Notes under the pieces: generated by a model
What the model was told of the DNA's origin: nothing
The model's input: the letters and a program-made list of their open reading frames with translations, nothing else
Database searches by the model: none
Source: Schizochytrium sp. CCTCC M209059
Lineage: Eukaryota; Sar; Bigyra; Thraustochytrida; Thraustochytriidae
NCBI GenBank assembly: GCA_000818945.1
Contig: KN805442.1
Span: 1 to 64,000, forward strand
Length of the DNA: 64,000 nucleotides
Direction: 5' to 3'
Shown here: positions 29,617 through 41,600 of the stretch, piece by piece
Layout: each line of letters begins with the position of its first letter
Position numbering within the stretch: the first letter of the stretch is position 1
Position numbers and translations under genes: made by a program

Positions 29617-32600
29617 ATGGAGAGGAAAGGCTCCGATGAGTCGCGTGACGCCGCCGCCGGTGACTCACCCACGAGAATGGCTGCGACATTGAAGAATGCC
29701 ACTAAAAGCAACAATCACGAAGATGAGGACCCCCTTGCGTCCGGCCAAAGCGCCAATGGCGCAGGCCTTACGCAAGAGCAAAAAGAGTCTGAACTCGCGG
29801 CGGGCATCGCTCGCAAGAACAGTCTTTCCTCGCGGCTCTACGCGGGATCTGCAGCGACTTCACACAAAGCGTCGAGCCCTCTCCGCCGCAATGTGGTTGC
29901 AAGAGCTTCGCCTAAAGCGTCGTCATCGCAGCTTGTGCCCAAACAAGGCGCCCTTGGAGTCACAGGGACTGGAACCACTGGGTCTGTTCTGACCGCAAAA
30001 CCTACGCAAATCTCGCGTCCAGATCCGAGCACGGACTCAAAACCTGTCAAGTTCGCCAAGGGCCTTTTGCGTCCTCGCCACGATAAATCTTCCGCACGAG
30101 CTGCCCCGGCGCCTGCGCCAACGCCCGCCTCGGCGAAAACTACGGCGGCAAGCGGGCCAACGACCCTTGCCTCAGTGGCAATGAACTCCATGGGCGTCCT
30201 TGGCAAGTCTGCACAACAGAAAGCGCAGAAGAAGGCTGCCGAGCCCAGTGCCTCCAGCCCCAGCCCCGCCAAAGGCGACATCCCTGCGGATCATGATGCT
30301 TCTCCTCACCCGGTGAGTTTTGCCTCACAGCTCAAGCTCACGCCCAAACAAACCCAAGAGTTTGAGAATGGAGGGTTCTTTTACCTGCGTCCACGAGCCG
30401 CCTTTAATAGCGTGTACGAACTTCGCGTCGTGGACCACAAGAACGTCGACCCCGAAGACTACTTTACCCTGAGCCGCGAGGGCGTCACACACTTTACAGA
30501 TTCGCAGGCTGAGTTTACCCCCATGGACCTCTGGGAACACGAATTTCGCATCTTTTCGAAGATGAAGAGTATCTCCTTCTTTGCGAGATTCCGCGTCTGG
30601 AAAAACTTTACAATGTGGAAGCGCAACGTACGTGGCGCCAAACGCAAAATCGGCAGCGAGGTGCTGCAAAAGCAGCTCTTCATCCTCAACAATCGTTTGC
30701 GCGAGTCGCTCTTGCAGATTCGGCAAATGTGTCTCTCGCTCGGCGCGCGTCGCCTCGTGAGTGCAGACCGTTCCAAGACCTACACGCTCGACGAATTTCG
30801 CGAGACACAGCGAGCCCACCGCGAAAAACTCCAGCTTTCCGTCATTGAGGTCTCTGACGAGATTCGCCGCATCGTCCGCGACGCCTGCGATAATGTTCTC
30901 GACGAGTTTCTTGAGCACAACGAAATCGTCGCTGATCACAAGATGACTTTTATGGAACGCGCCGCTCTTCGTACCGAGTGCAAGAAACTTGCAAAGTTTA
31001 TCCGTCTCATTGACTTTCAAATGAATGTGACCCTTGTCGACATGGCGTACTCCTCGGCCCGATCCTTTTCGGAGATCGTTAATCCCAAAGTGCGCCCTAA
31101 GCGCATCGTACGCCTCGCTGAGGAAAAGAAGAAGGAGATCGTTATCGAAAAGAAAGGCGGCGTCAAGGAAGCCGTACCTCTCTTTTCTGTCGATACTGCC
31201 TTTGGCCCGAAACCCAAGGCTCCAACCCCCGAGGAGGAAAAGAGAGAGCTCGAAGAAGGTGAGGACGAAGAAGACGGCTACGAGACCCCGGAGGACGAAA
31301 GAAACCCGGAAGAGGAGCCCGAAGATAGGGAAAAGCGTAAAGCCGACGCACGTGACCTGCGTCGACGCCGCAAGTACGCCGCTCCGCTCATTTTGCAGCC
31401 CAAATACGCTGTCTTTGAAGGAGTCATTGAAGAGTCCATCAATGAGGCCGTTGGTGTCCTCACTGCAGCCGATAGACTTCTCACCCACGAAGAGCTCGCG
31501 CCGTACACGCAAGTGGCCAACAAGGAAGGCGAGGCCGCAGGCGGCGAAGGCGGTGGCGACGGCGGTGGCGGAGGGGATGATCTCGAGCTTGACTCTATCA
31601 TCCTCAATCAAAAGGAGTTTACCAGTGTCAAGCGCACCATTCTCGACGACCTGCGCGCAGCGGTCGACGAAGCGCTTGAATATGCGCGTGTGTTCGAGCC
31701 CTTCCGCGACACCTATGAAGAAAATGCTAGCAAACAGCAGAACGAAGTCCAAGAGTTTCGCTCTTTGGAGCTCAACGTTTTTGAGGAGCTCATTGCAAAG
31801 TTTAGATACCAGGAAAACGAGTTCGGTGGCATCCCCATCTCGGCGGATATTGGTATCATGCAGGTCAACTCGCGTGCCTTGAAGAAAATGCTCTTGCCAA
31901 GCCCATACAAGTGCCTCATGGCCATCAAGGAAGTGATTCCAGGGATTATGAACGTCGAGTCAAAGGAGCTGCTCGAGGACATTGCCACGAACATGGCCAA
32001 GGCCTCCTTCGAGCCGACGACCGTGGCGGAGTTCACGACAAAGTGTAAATTCCTTGCCATTGCTGCTGATCTCCTCAAGGACCTCGGCGACCGCTCCAGT
32101 CACATTAAACAATTCGCGATGATTTTGGAACGCCACAAGTGGCCTGTCCCCGAGCAGGAAGTCGCGCACATGCGCATGATCACGGATCAGCTCAACGACT
32201 TGACGTCCACCGTCGAGGCATGCGAGGCTCGCAAGGAAGAAGACACGGCCAAATTTATCAAACTCATTAGCAGCCAGGTGCCCAAGGTGCAAAAGGACAT
32301 CACAGCATTGCGCGAAACCCTCGACCATCCGGGCATCGAAGATGCCGGGGCTGACATGGAGGAGATGGTGACGTACATGACCACGCAAAACGACAAGCTG
32401 GAACGCATCCGCACAGAAATCGAAGTTTTGCAGAGCAATCAGTCCTACCTAGACCTCGAGGTGTCCGAATTCGAGGTTCTCGACGAGGTTGTCCAAGATC
32501 TCAAGGTCAAGTACGATCTTTGGACTGGCATCAAGTCGTGGTCCACGCTCTTGCAGCAATGGATGAACACCGAATTCAAAGACCTCGACGCTGAAGAGAT

Positions 32601-35600
32601 GGACAAGCAGGTCAAGGTGCACAACAAGATCGCCTTCAAGGCTATTCGGGGGCTTCCCAACTCGACCTCGGGTCCAAGTCTCAAGGACGCTGTCAATCAC
32701 GTGCAGATCACCCTCCCCGTCATTGTGGCCCTCTGTTCCGACTCTCTGCAGGAGCGGCACTGGAAGAAGATTCACGACCTCGTCGGATACGAGATTAAGA
32801 ACGTCGAAGGCTTCACGCTTGGCAAGCTCATGGAGAACCAAATTGGTCAGTTCGAGGAAGAAATCCAAGGCATCGCCGTGGCTGCTGCGCAGGAAATGGT
32901 GCTCGAGGCCATGTTGACCAAAATCGAGGATGTGTGGCGTACCTCAGAGCTCGAGCTGAAAAACTACAAGGAGCAAAAGGACGTTTACATTCTCGGCAGC
33001 GTCGAGGAGATCGTGACAAATCTCGACGATTCCCTCGTTACCATCAGCACCATCATGGGATCCCGTTACGTTGCCGGTATCAAGGATGTTGTCGAGTCGT
33101 GGCGCAAAAAGCTCGTCACCTTTCAGGAGACCCTTGACGAGTGGCTTGTCTGCCAACGCGGGTGGATGTACCTTGAGACAATTTTTTCGGCGCCAGATAT
33201 CCAGCGCCAGCTCCCGGTTGAGTCCAAAAAGTTCTTTGCGGTGGACACCTTTTGGAAGGCTCACATGAAGCGAACCTCGGACGATCCAAATTCGCTGAAA
33301 GCGTGTACGCTGGCGGGTCTTTGCGACAAATTCAAAAATTGCAACGAGACGCTTGACAAGATTCAAAAGAGTCTCGAGGACTACCTCGAAACCAAGCGCG
33401 CGGCCTTTCCGCGCTTCTACTTTCTTGCAAATGATGAGCTGCTGGAGATTCTCGCGCAGACAAAGGACCCTCAGGCCGTGCAGCCCCATCTGCGCAAGTG
33501 CTTTGACGCTTTAGTGGGACTCGACTTTGGTTCCAAAGCCAACAGTATCGACATTGAGGCAATGATCTCGCCCGAAGGCGAGCGTATTGAGCTCGGTAAG
33601 AACTTAAAAGCTCGTGGTAACGTCGAGGATTGGCTTTCGTCCGTGGAACACCATATGCGTATCTCCTTGCAGAAGCTCATGAAGGTTGGTCTGCTCGACT
33701 ACCCCACCAAGGAACGTCGCCATTGGGTTCTCGAACACCCTGGTCAAATTGTCGCCACGGCAGCGCAAATGACGTGGGTACAGGGCACGGAAAGCGCACT
33801 GCGCAGCGAAGACTCGGAGCACGCGATGGCAGATTGGTATCAGGTAAATCTCGATGAGCTTCAGGCGCTCATTGAGCTCATTCGCGGAGATTTGACCAAG
33901 CGTCAACGTCGCGTCATTGTTGCACTCGTCACCACCGACGTCCACGCTCGTGACATCGTGGAGACGCTCAAGCGAGAGCGCATTTCCGACGTCGGAAACT
34001 TCACGTGGCAAATGCAGCTGCGCTACTATTGGGATGCTGATGTTGACGATTGCCGTGTGCGGCACTCTGACGCTGTCATTAACTTTGGCTACGAGTACCA
34101 GGGATGCACGACCCGTCTGGTGATTACACCGCTGACAGATCGATGCTGGATGACCATTACAGGATCATACGGGCTCAAGCTCGGCGCTGCGCCTGCTGGA
34201 CCTGCCGGGACAGGCAAGACAGAGTCCTCGAAGGATCTTGCAAAGGCGCTCGGTGTCCAGTGCATTGTCTTTAACTGCTCGGATCAGATTGACTACAAGA
34301 TGATGGGTAAACTCTTTCGCGGACTCGCCCAGACCGGCGCGTGGACCTGCCTTGACGAGTTTAATCGCATTGACATCGAGGTGCTTTCCGTGGTGGCACA
34401 GCAGCTTTTACTCTTGCGCCAGGGTCGTCTCGAGGGCAAAGCTCGCATCATGTTTATGGGCGTCGACATTTTACTCAAAGACCATCACGTAATTGTTACC
34501 ATGAACCCTGGTTATGCCGGCCGTACGGAGCTGCCTGACAACCTCAAGGTCTGCTTCCGGCCAGTCTCGATGATGGTTCCAGATTATGCTTTGATTGCCG
34601 AGATTATGCTCTTTGCTGAAGGTTTCGGCGATGCCAAGACGCTTTCTCGCAAAATGATCAAACTCTTTCATCTCAGTTCGCAGCAGCTTTCACAGCAGCC
34701 TCATTACGATTACGGCCTTCGTGCCGTGAAGTCAGTGCTGGTCATGGCAGGTGGTCTCAAGCGCGGCAATCCCGAGGTCAGTGAGGACGTCACCCTCATT
34801 CGTGCCCTGCGCGACTCGAACGTGCCCAAATGTCTTTCCGAAGATCTTCCGCTGTTCTATGCTATTGTCTCGGATTTGTTTCCCGGTGTCGTTGTCCCCA
34901 CACATGACTATGGGCTTTTTCAGGAGGCCATCGAGCAGGAAATCTCCAACATGAACTTGCAGCCTGTTCCCAGCTTTATCACCAAGATCATCCAGCAATT
35001 CGACGTCTTCAACGTACGCTTCGGAGCTACAATTGTCGGACCCACCGGAGGCGGCAAGACCACGTGCTGGAAGGTGCTTCAGGCTGCAATGAAGAATATG
35101 CGCGATCGAGGCGTTGATGACGAGAGATATCAGTATGCTGAAGCCACCGTGCTCAACCCCAAGTGCATTACGATGGGTGAGCTTTACGGTGAATTCAACG
35201 AACTGACGCAAGAGTGGCATGACGGGCTGGCGTCGACGATCATGCGCAAGGCGGTCAATGACTGCGACGGATCTGACAATGTCAAACGCTGGACCGTTTT
35301 CGATGGCCCGATCGACGCACTTTGGATCGAGAACATGAACACCGTTCTAGACGACAACATGACGCTCTGTCTGGCGAACGGTGAGCGCATCAAGCTCAAG
35401 GTTCAGATGAAGTGCCTTTTCGAGGTCATGGATCTGGCCGTCGCATCTCCCGCGACTGTATCGCGTCTGGGTGTCATGTACATGGCTCCAGAAGACCTTG
35501 GCTGGCGACCACTGGTGATCAGCTGGCTTGCCTCGGACGCCTTGCCTGAAGGAACGCCGGCTTATGTTAAAGAGCATCTCTTTGAGGACTTTGACCTTTT

Positions 35601-38600
35601 TGTTGACGACGCGCTGCGTTACATGCGTCGAAACTGCAAGGAGCCCGTCCTTACGCTCAATGGAGACCTGGTCACTGCTCTGTGCAAGCTCTTTGAGTCT
35701 CTGCTGCGGCCCGAAATGGGCGTCAAGCTCTTCGCCAAGGATGCTTCCGCCAATCTCAAAGAAGCCGATGCCAAAAAGCTTGTCGACAAACTCTTCCTTT
35801 TCAGTCTCGTTTGGGCTGTCGGAGGGACGATCAGCTTCGAGGGATGGGACGGCTTCAACGAAATGATTCGAGCGAATTTCGATGGCTCCGACCGTAAGGT
35901 GCAGATTCCGCCCGGTGGCGTTGTCTATGACTACTTTGTCGACATTGAAGGTGACCCGGGGGGGCAATGGAAAAGCTTCGAGGAGATCATTCCGAGCTTC
36001 ACCTTTGATGCCTCCGTTCCATACTTTCAGCTCCTCGTGCCCAGCGTCGATACAACACGCTACTCCTACGTGATTCGTCAGCTCATGAAACGAGACCGCC
36101 CTGTTTTCCTCACCGGTGTCACAGGTACGGGTAAGACCTCAGTGGTGGCAGATACACTTTCTCGCGCGTCTCCGCTGCCCGAGGATGATCCAGAGGGACT
36201 CGCGGTCGTCCCCATCTTTATGAGTTTTTCGGCGCAGACCAGCTCATTTGTCACGCAAAATACAATCGAAGGCAAGCTCGAGAAGAAACGTAAGACGCTG
36301 CTTGGCGCACCAGCGGGACGTCGTGTCGTCATCTTTGTCGATGACGTCAACATGCCACTTGTAGAGGAATACGGCGCGCAGCCCCCTGTGGAGCTGCTTC
36401 GTCAGTTTCTCGACATGAAGGGCTTTTACGACCGCGACAAGCTCTTTTGGAAGGACATTGAGGACACCATGATCATGGTGGCAGCGGCGCCCCCGGGTGG
36501 TGGACGCAACCCCGTCACACCGCGCTTCAAGCGACACTTTAACATCCTTTGCATGCGTCCCGCTTCGAGCAAGACAATGCAGCACATTTTCAGGGCAATT
36601 CTCGGTGGCTTTGCGCAAGCCTTCCCCAACGACGCCTGTCGTGATCTCGTGGCTCCCATCGTCGCCTCCGTCGTTGAGATCTTTGAGCGCATCAGTCTCG
36701 AGCTCCTGCCAACGCCAGCGAAATCGCACTACACGTTCAATTTGCGAGATGTATCCAAGGTCTTTCAAGGAATTCTCATGACGCCGGCAAAGAAGTGCGC
36801 CGAGCCGGACACCTTTGCACTTCTTTTTATGCACGAGTCCATGCGCGTCTTCCACGACCGCTTGATTAACATTGAGGACAAGCGATGGTTCACAAACTTG
36901 CTGATTGAGCTGGTGAACCGCCAGCTCAAGCTAAGTATGACCCACGAAAAGGTGTTTGAGAGCGACTGGCCAATCATGTTTTGCGACTTTCTGCGGCCCG
37001 GTCTTGCTTTCGACGAGCGCATGTACGAGGTGGCTAAAGATCAGGCCAAAGTCGAGCAAGTTCTTGAAGACAATCTCGACGAGTACAACATGTCAAATCC
37101 AACGCAAATGAACCTAGTATTCTTTGGTGACGCCATCGAGCATATCTCTCGCATCGCGCGCATCATCCGACAACCACGCGGTAACGCACTCTTAATCGGC
37201 GTCGGTGGTAGCGGCAAACAGAGCTGTACGCGGCTCGCAAGTTTTATGAGCGACTTTGAGTGCTTCCAGATCGAGCTCGTGCGAGGCTACGGGCTTGGTG
37301 AGTTCCACGAGGACATCAAGGAGCTCATGATCAAAACAGGAGTCAAGGGTCTCAACACGGTCTTTCTCTTTACGGACACGCAGATTGTAGAGGAGGCTTT
37401 TCTGGAGGACATCAACAACATCCTCAACAGCGGTGAGATTCCGAATCTCTTCCCGCAGGACGAGATGGATCGCATTCTCAACGATATGATTCCCGTGGTC
37501 AAGGAGATGGGCATCCCGGAGACGCGCGAGAACTGCCGGCTTCAGTTTATCGCGCGCGTACGCGATCTCTTGCACATTGTACTATGCATGTCGCCGGTAG
37601 GTGACTCGCTGCGCATTCGCTGCCGTAACTTTCCTTCACTCATCAATTGTACGACCATTGACTGGTACATGGAGTGGCCGCAGTCTGCGCTTCAGTCTGT
37701 GGCCCAGCGGTTTCTTGCAGAGCTCGATGTTACGCCCGAGGTGCGCGAGTCTCTCGTCAGTATTTGCGGCGAGATCCATACGAGTGTCATCGAAATCTCG
37801 GAGGAGTTCTTTGACAAACTGCGAAGGCGTGTGTACACGACACCCAAGTCCTACCTAGATCTGATTGATCTCTACCGCAGCATGCTCGCGGAGAAACGTC
37901 AGGAACTCAAGGTGGTGGAGAAGCGCATGGAGGTGGGTGTGCAGAAGCTCAATGAGACGAACCAGATTGTCGACGATCTCCAGGCCGAGCTGGTCAAGCT
38001 GCAGCCTGTCCTGGTTGTCAAGGCTGCCGAAACAGAGAAGCTGATCGAGCAGGTCAACAAGGATAAGGCAGAAGCTGCCGTGGTTGAGGAACGCGTCGCA
38101 AAGGACGAGGCTGTCGTTAAGGCGCAGGCTGCGGAAGTGGGCGCTGTGCAAGCCGATGCCCAAGCCGATTTGGATGTGGCCATGCCAGCACTAAATGACG
38201 CGCTCAAATCACTCGACTCCCTTGATAAGAAGGACATTACCGAAATTAAGTCCTTTGCCAAGCCGCCTCCCGCCGTGCAGACAGTCATGGAGGCAATCTG
38301 CATTCTCTTTGGCTCGAAACCGGATTGGGACAACTCCAAAAAGCTACTCAATGATGCCAACTTCATGAAAAATCTCAAAGAGTACGACAAGGACAATATC
38401 CCCGCTGCGGCGCTCAAGAAGATCAAGAAATACGTGGGAATGGAGATCATGCAAGTCGAAAACGTGCGCAAGGTGTCGATTGCAGCTACCTCTTTGTGCA
38501 TGTTTGTACATGCAATGGACATTTATTCCGAGGTGGCAAGGGAGGTGGCGCCCAAAATGGCCAAGCTCAAGGAGATGAATGAGCAGATGGACCAGGCCAA

Positions 38601-41600
38601 CGCTCTTCTCGCCGAAAAACAGGCCGAGCTGCAAGCGGTTCGCGACAAGGTAGCAGCGCTGCAGCAACAGCTTGATGAGTCACTTGCTGCCAAGAAAGAG
38701 CTCGAGGATCAGAGCCAGCTTACCAAGGACCGCCTCGTGCGCGCGGAAAAGCTCACATCGGGTCTCGAATCCGAAGGCGTGCGCTGGAAGCAAACGCTCG
38801 TCAACATTGCGCAGGACATGGAACTCCTCACCGGCGACGTGATGATTTCGGCTGGCTGCATTTCGTACTATGGCGCATTCACGGGACCCTTCCGCAAGCG
38901 TCTCGTAGATCAATGGCTTTCTCGGTGCCGGGAACTGAACATTCCCTGCACCGAGGGCGCCTCGTTGCAAAATACGATTGGCAACCCTGTGCAGCTGCGT
39001 GCGTGGCAGATTGACGGTCTGCCGTCCGATGCAGTGTCCGCAGACAGCGCCTTGCTGGTCTTTCGCGGCAAGCGCTGGCCACTCATGATTGATCCGCAGG
39101 GTCAGGCCAATCGCTGGATTAAGAACACCGAGTCCGTCAATAACCTCGAGGTGATCAAAATGTCGAATCCGAATCTCTTGCGCTCGCTAGAGAACGGCAT
39201 CCGCGTTGGTCGCCCGGTCCTGATTGAGGATCTCGACGAGCACATCGACCCCTCACTCGAGCCGGTGCTGCAAAAGGCGGTCTTCTTCCAGGGTGGACGG
39301 AAGCTAATTCATCTCGGTGATTCTGACATCGACTACGACGACAACTTCAAGTTCTACATGACAACCAAGATGCCGAATCCTCATTATCTTCCAGAGATTT
39401 GCATTAAGGTTACCCTCATCAACTTCACGGTGACCTTTATCGGGTTGACTGATCAGCTACTAGGTGATGTCGTCAAGTCGGAGCGCCCTGACGTGGAGGA
39501 GAAGAAGAATAAGCTTGTGACAACCATGGCCGCAGACGCGAAGCAGCTCAAGGATCTGGAAGCTAAGATTCTTCAGCTACTTTCCGAGTCAACAGGCAAC
39601 ATTCTTGATGACGAGGTTCTCATCAACACTCTTGCCGACTCCAAGACGACCTCAGCAATTATTCACGAGCGAGTTGAGGAGTCGAAAAAGACGCAGGTGA
39701 GCATTGAGGAGGCACGTGCCTCGTATCGCCCGGTGGCCACGCGAGGCGCTATCATCTACTTTGTCATCGCGGATCTCACTCAGATTGATCCAATGTACCA
39801 GTACTCGCTCAGTTTCGTCAAAGCGCTCTTCCTCACGAGTTTGACGTTGCCACAACCCGCGGATGATGGTATGGACGACAAGAGTGAATTTGAGCGGCGC
39901 ATCGCACATCTGCTTAAAGCGCAGACGGAGTACATTTTCACGCAGGTCGCGCGCGGTCTCTTTGAGACACACAAGTCGCTCTTTGCGAGTCTCATTTGCT
40001 TCCAGATCCTTCTCGAGGCCGTAAGTATTACACGGCCCGAGTTTATGCTAATGCTTCGGGGTGCTGGCGTCGTGGATCGCACGGATATGCCTGGGCCTCC
40101 TGCAGAAGCTGTCGACGCAGAGTTGTTGAATGACGCGCAGTGGGACAACATTTGCGCGATGGACCGCGACCTCAAGCTTGTTGTGCGCAAGAGCTCGGGC
40201 GGTGCCGAAGACAACGCGGAAGAGGACAATGGCGACGACGAAGAAGAAGGCGAAGATTCCGAGGACCCCACACAGGAAATCTACAGACCATTCGCGGGTC
40301 TCGCGACCGCGATCGCGGAAGATTTTGACACGTGGCGACCTTGGTTCGAGTCGGATGAGCCTTACTTTGAGCACATGCCCGGTGACTTTGAGTCGCAGAT
40401 CAACGCATTCCAGAAGCTCATGCTCGTCAAGGTCGTCAAGGAGGAATCCTTGCTAGTTGCAATGAATAGTTTTGTAGAGAAGAGCCTCGGCCGCTGCTTT
40501 GTGGAGTTCCCGCCTGTTCAAATGGAGGACGTTTACGTGGGAACGAACCGCTATACACCGCTGATTTTCGTTCTCTCTCAGGGTGCCGATCCGACGGCAA
40601 TGCTTCTCAAATTCGCAAAGGAGAAAGGCTACGGTGAGCGTCTGCATGTCATTTCTCTAGGCCAAGGTCAAGGACCGCACGCGGAGCGCTTGATCGAGAA
40701 CTCTGTCAAGAACGGCGACTGGGTGCTTTTACAAAATTGCCACCTTGCAAAATCGTGGATGCCAACGCTCGAAAAGATTGTGCTTGGTCTGGAAGAGAAC
40801 CAGGACGTGATTCACGAAGACTTTCGTCTCTACCTTACCTCCTTTCCGGCGACATACTTTCCTGTGACGGTGCTGCAAAATGGCGTCAAGCTCACCAACG
40901 AGCCACCGAAGGGTCTTCGCGCCAACCTGATTCGCAGCTTTGACAACAATATTGTAAGCGAGTCGATCTGGGAAGGCTGTCTCAAACCGCAGCCATGGAA
41001 GAAACTTCTCGTTGGATTCTCGTTCTTCCATGCGCTGGTGCAGGAGCGGCGCAAGTTTGGACCGCTGGGGTGGAACATTCGCTATGAATTCAACGACTCC
41101 GATCTTGAAACCTCGCGCGAGACACTCCGGCGCTTCCTAGACGAGCAGGCTACGGTTCCATGGGATGCACTTCTCTATGTCACTGGTCAAATTAACTACG
41201 GTGGTCGCGTCACCGACGACTGGGATCGGAGGTGCTTGATGGGCATTCTGCAAAAATTCTGCAATCCGGGCATTCTTGAGGACGAGTACAAGTTTTCCAA
41301 GTCTGGTTTGTATTATGCTCCTCCAGAATGCAGCTTTGGCGAGGTAAATGTCTATCTGAAGCAGCTTCCTATGGTCGACAACCCCGAGGTCTTTGGAATG
41401 CACAAGAACGCGGAGATTACATTTCAGAAAGCGGAGAGCACCAACATGATTACGACAATGTTGGGTCTGCAGCCCCGCGAGTCCGGTGGAGGCGGGGGAA
41501 TGAGCTCGGATGACATTGTACTCGATCTCGTGGCCGAGATTGAAGGTCAGGTTCCCGAATTTCTCGACAAGGAGCTTGCTGGGCCAAACACGTTTGTGGT

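Noticed and set aside
30325..31752. 475-codon minus-strand frame inside the dynein gene
   Set aside because: It is antisense to a continuous dynein frame, with no family resemblance.
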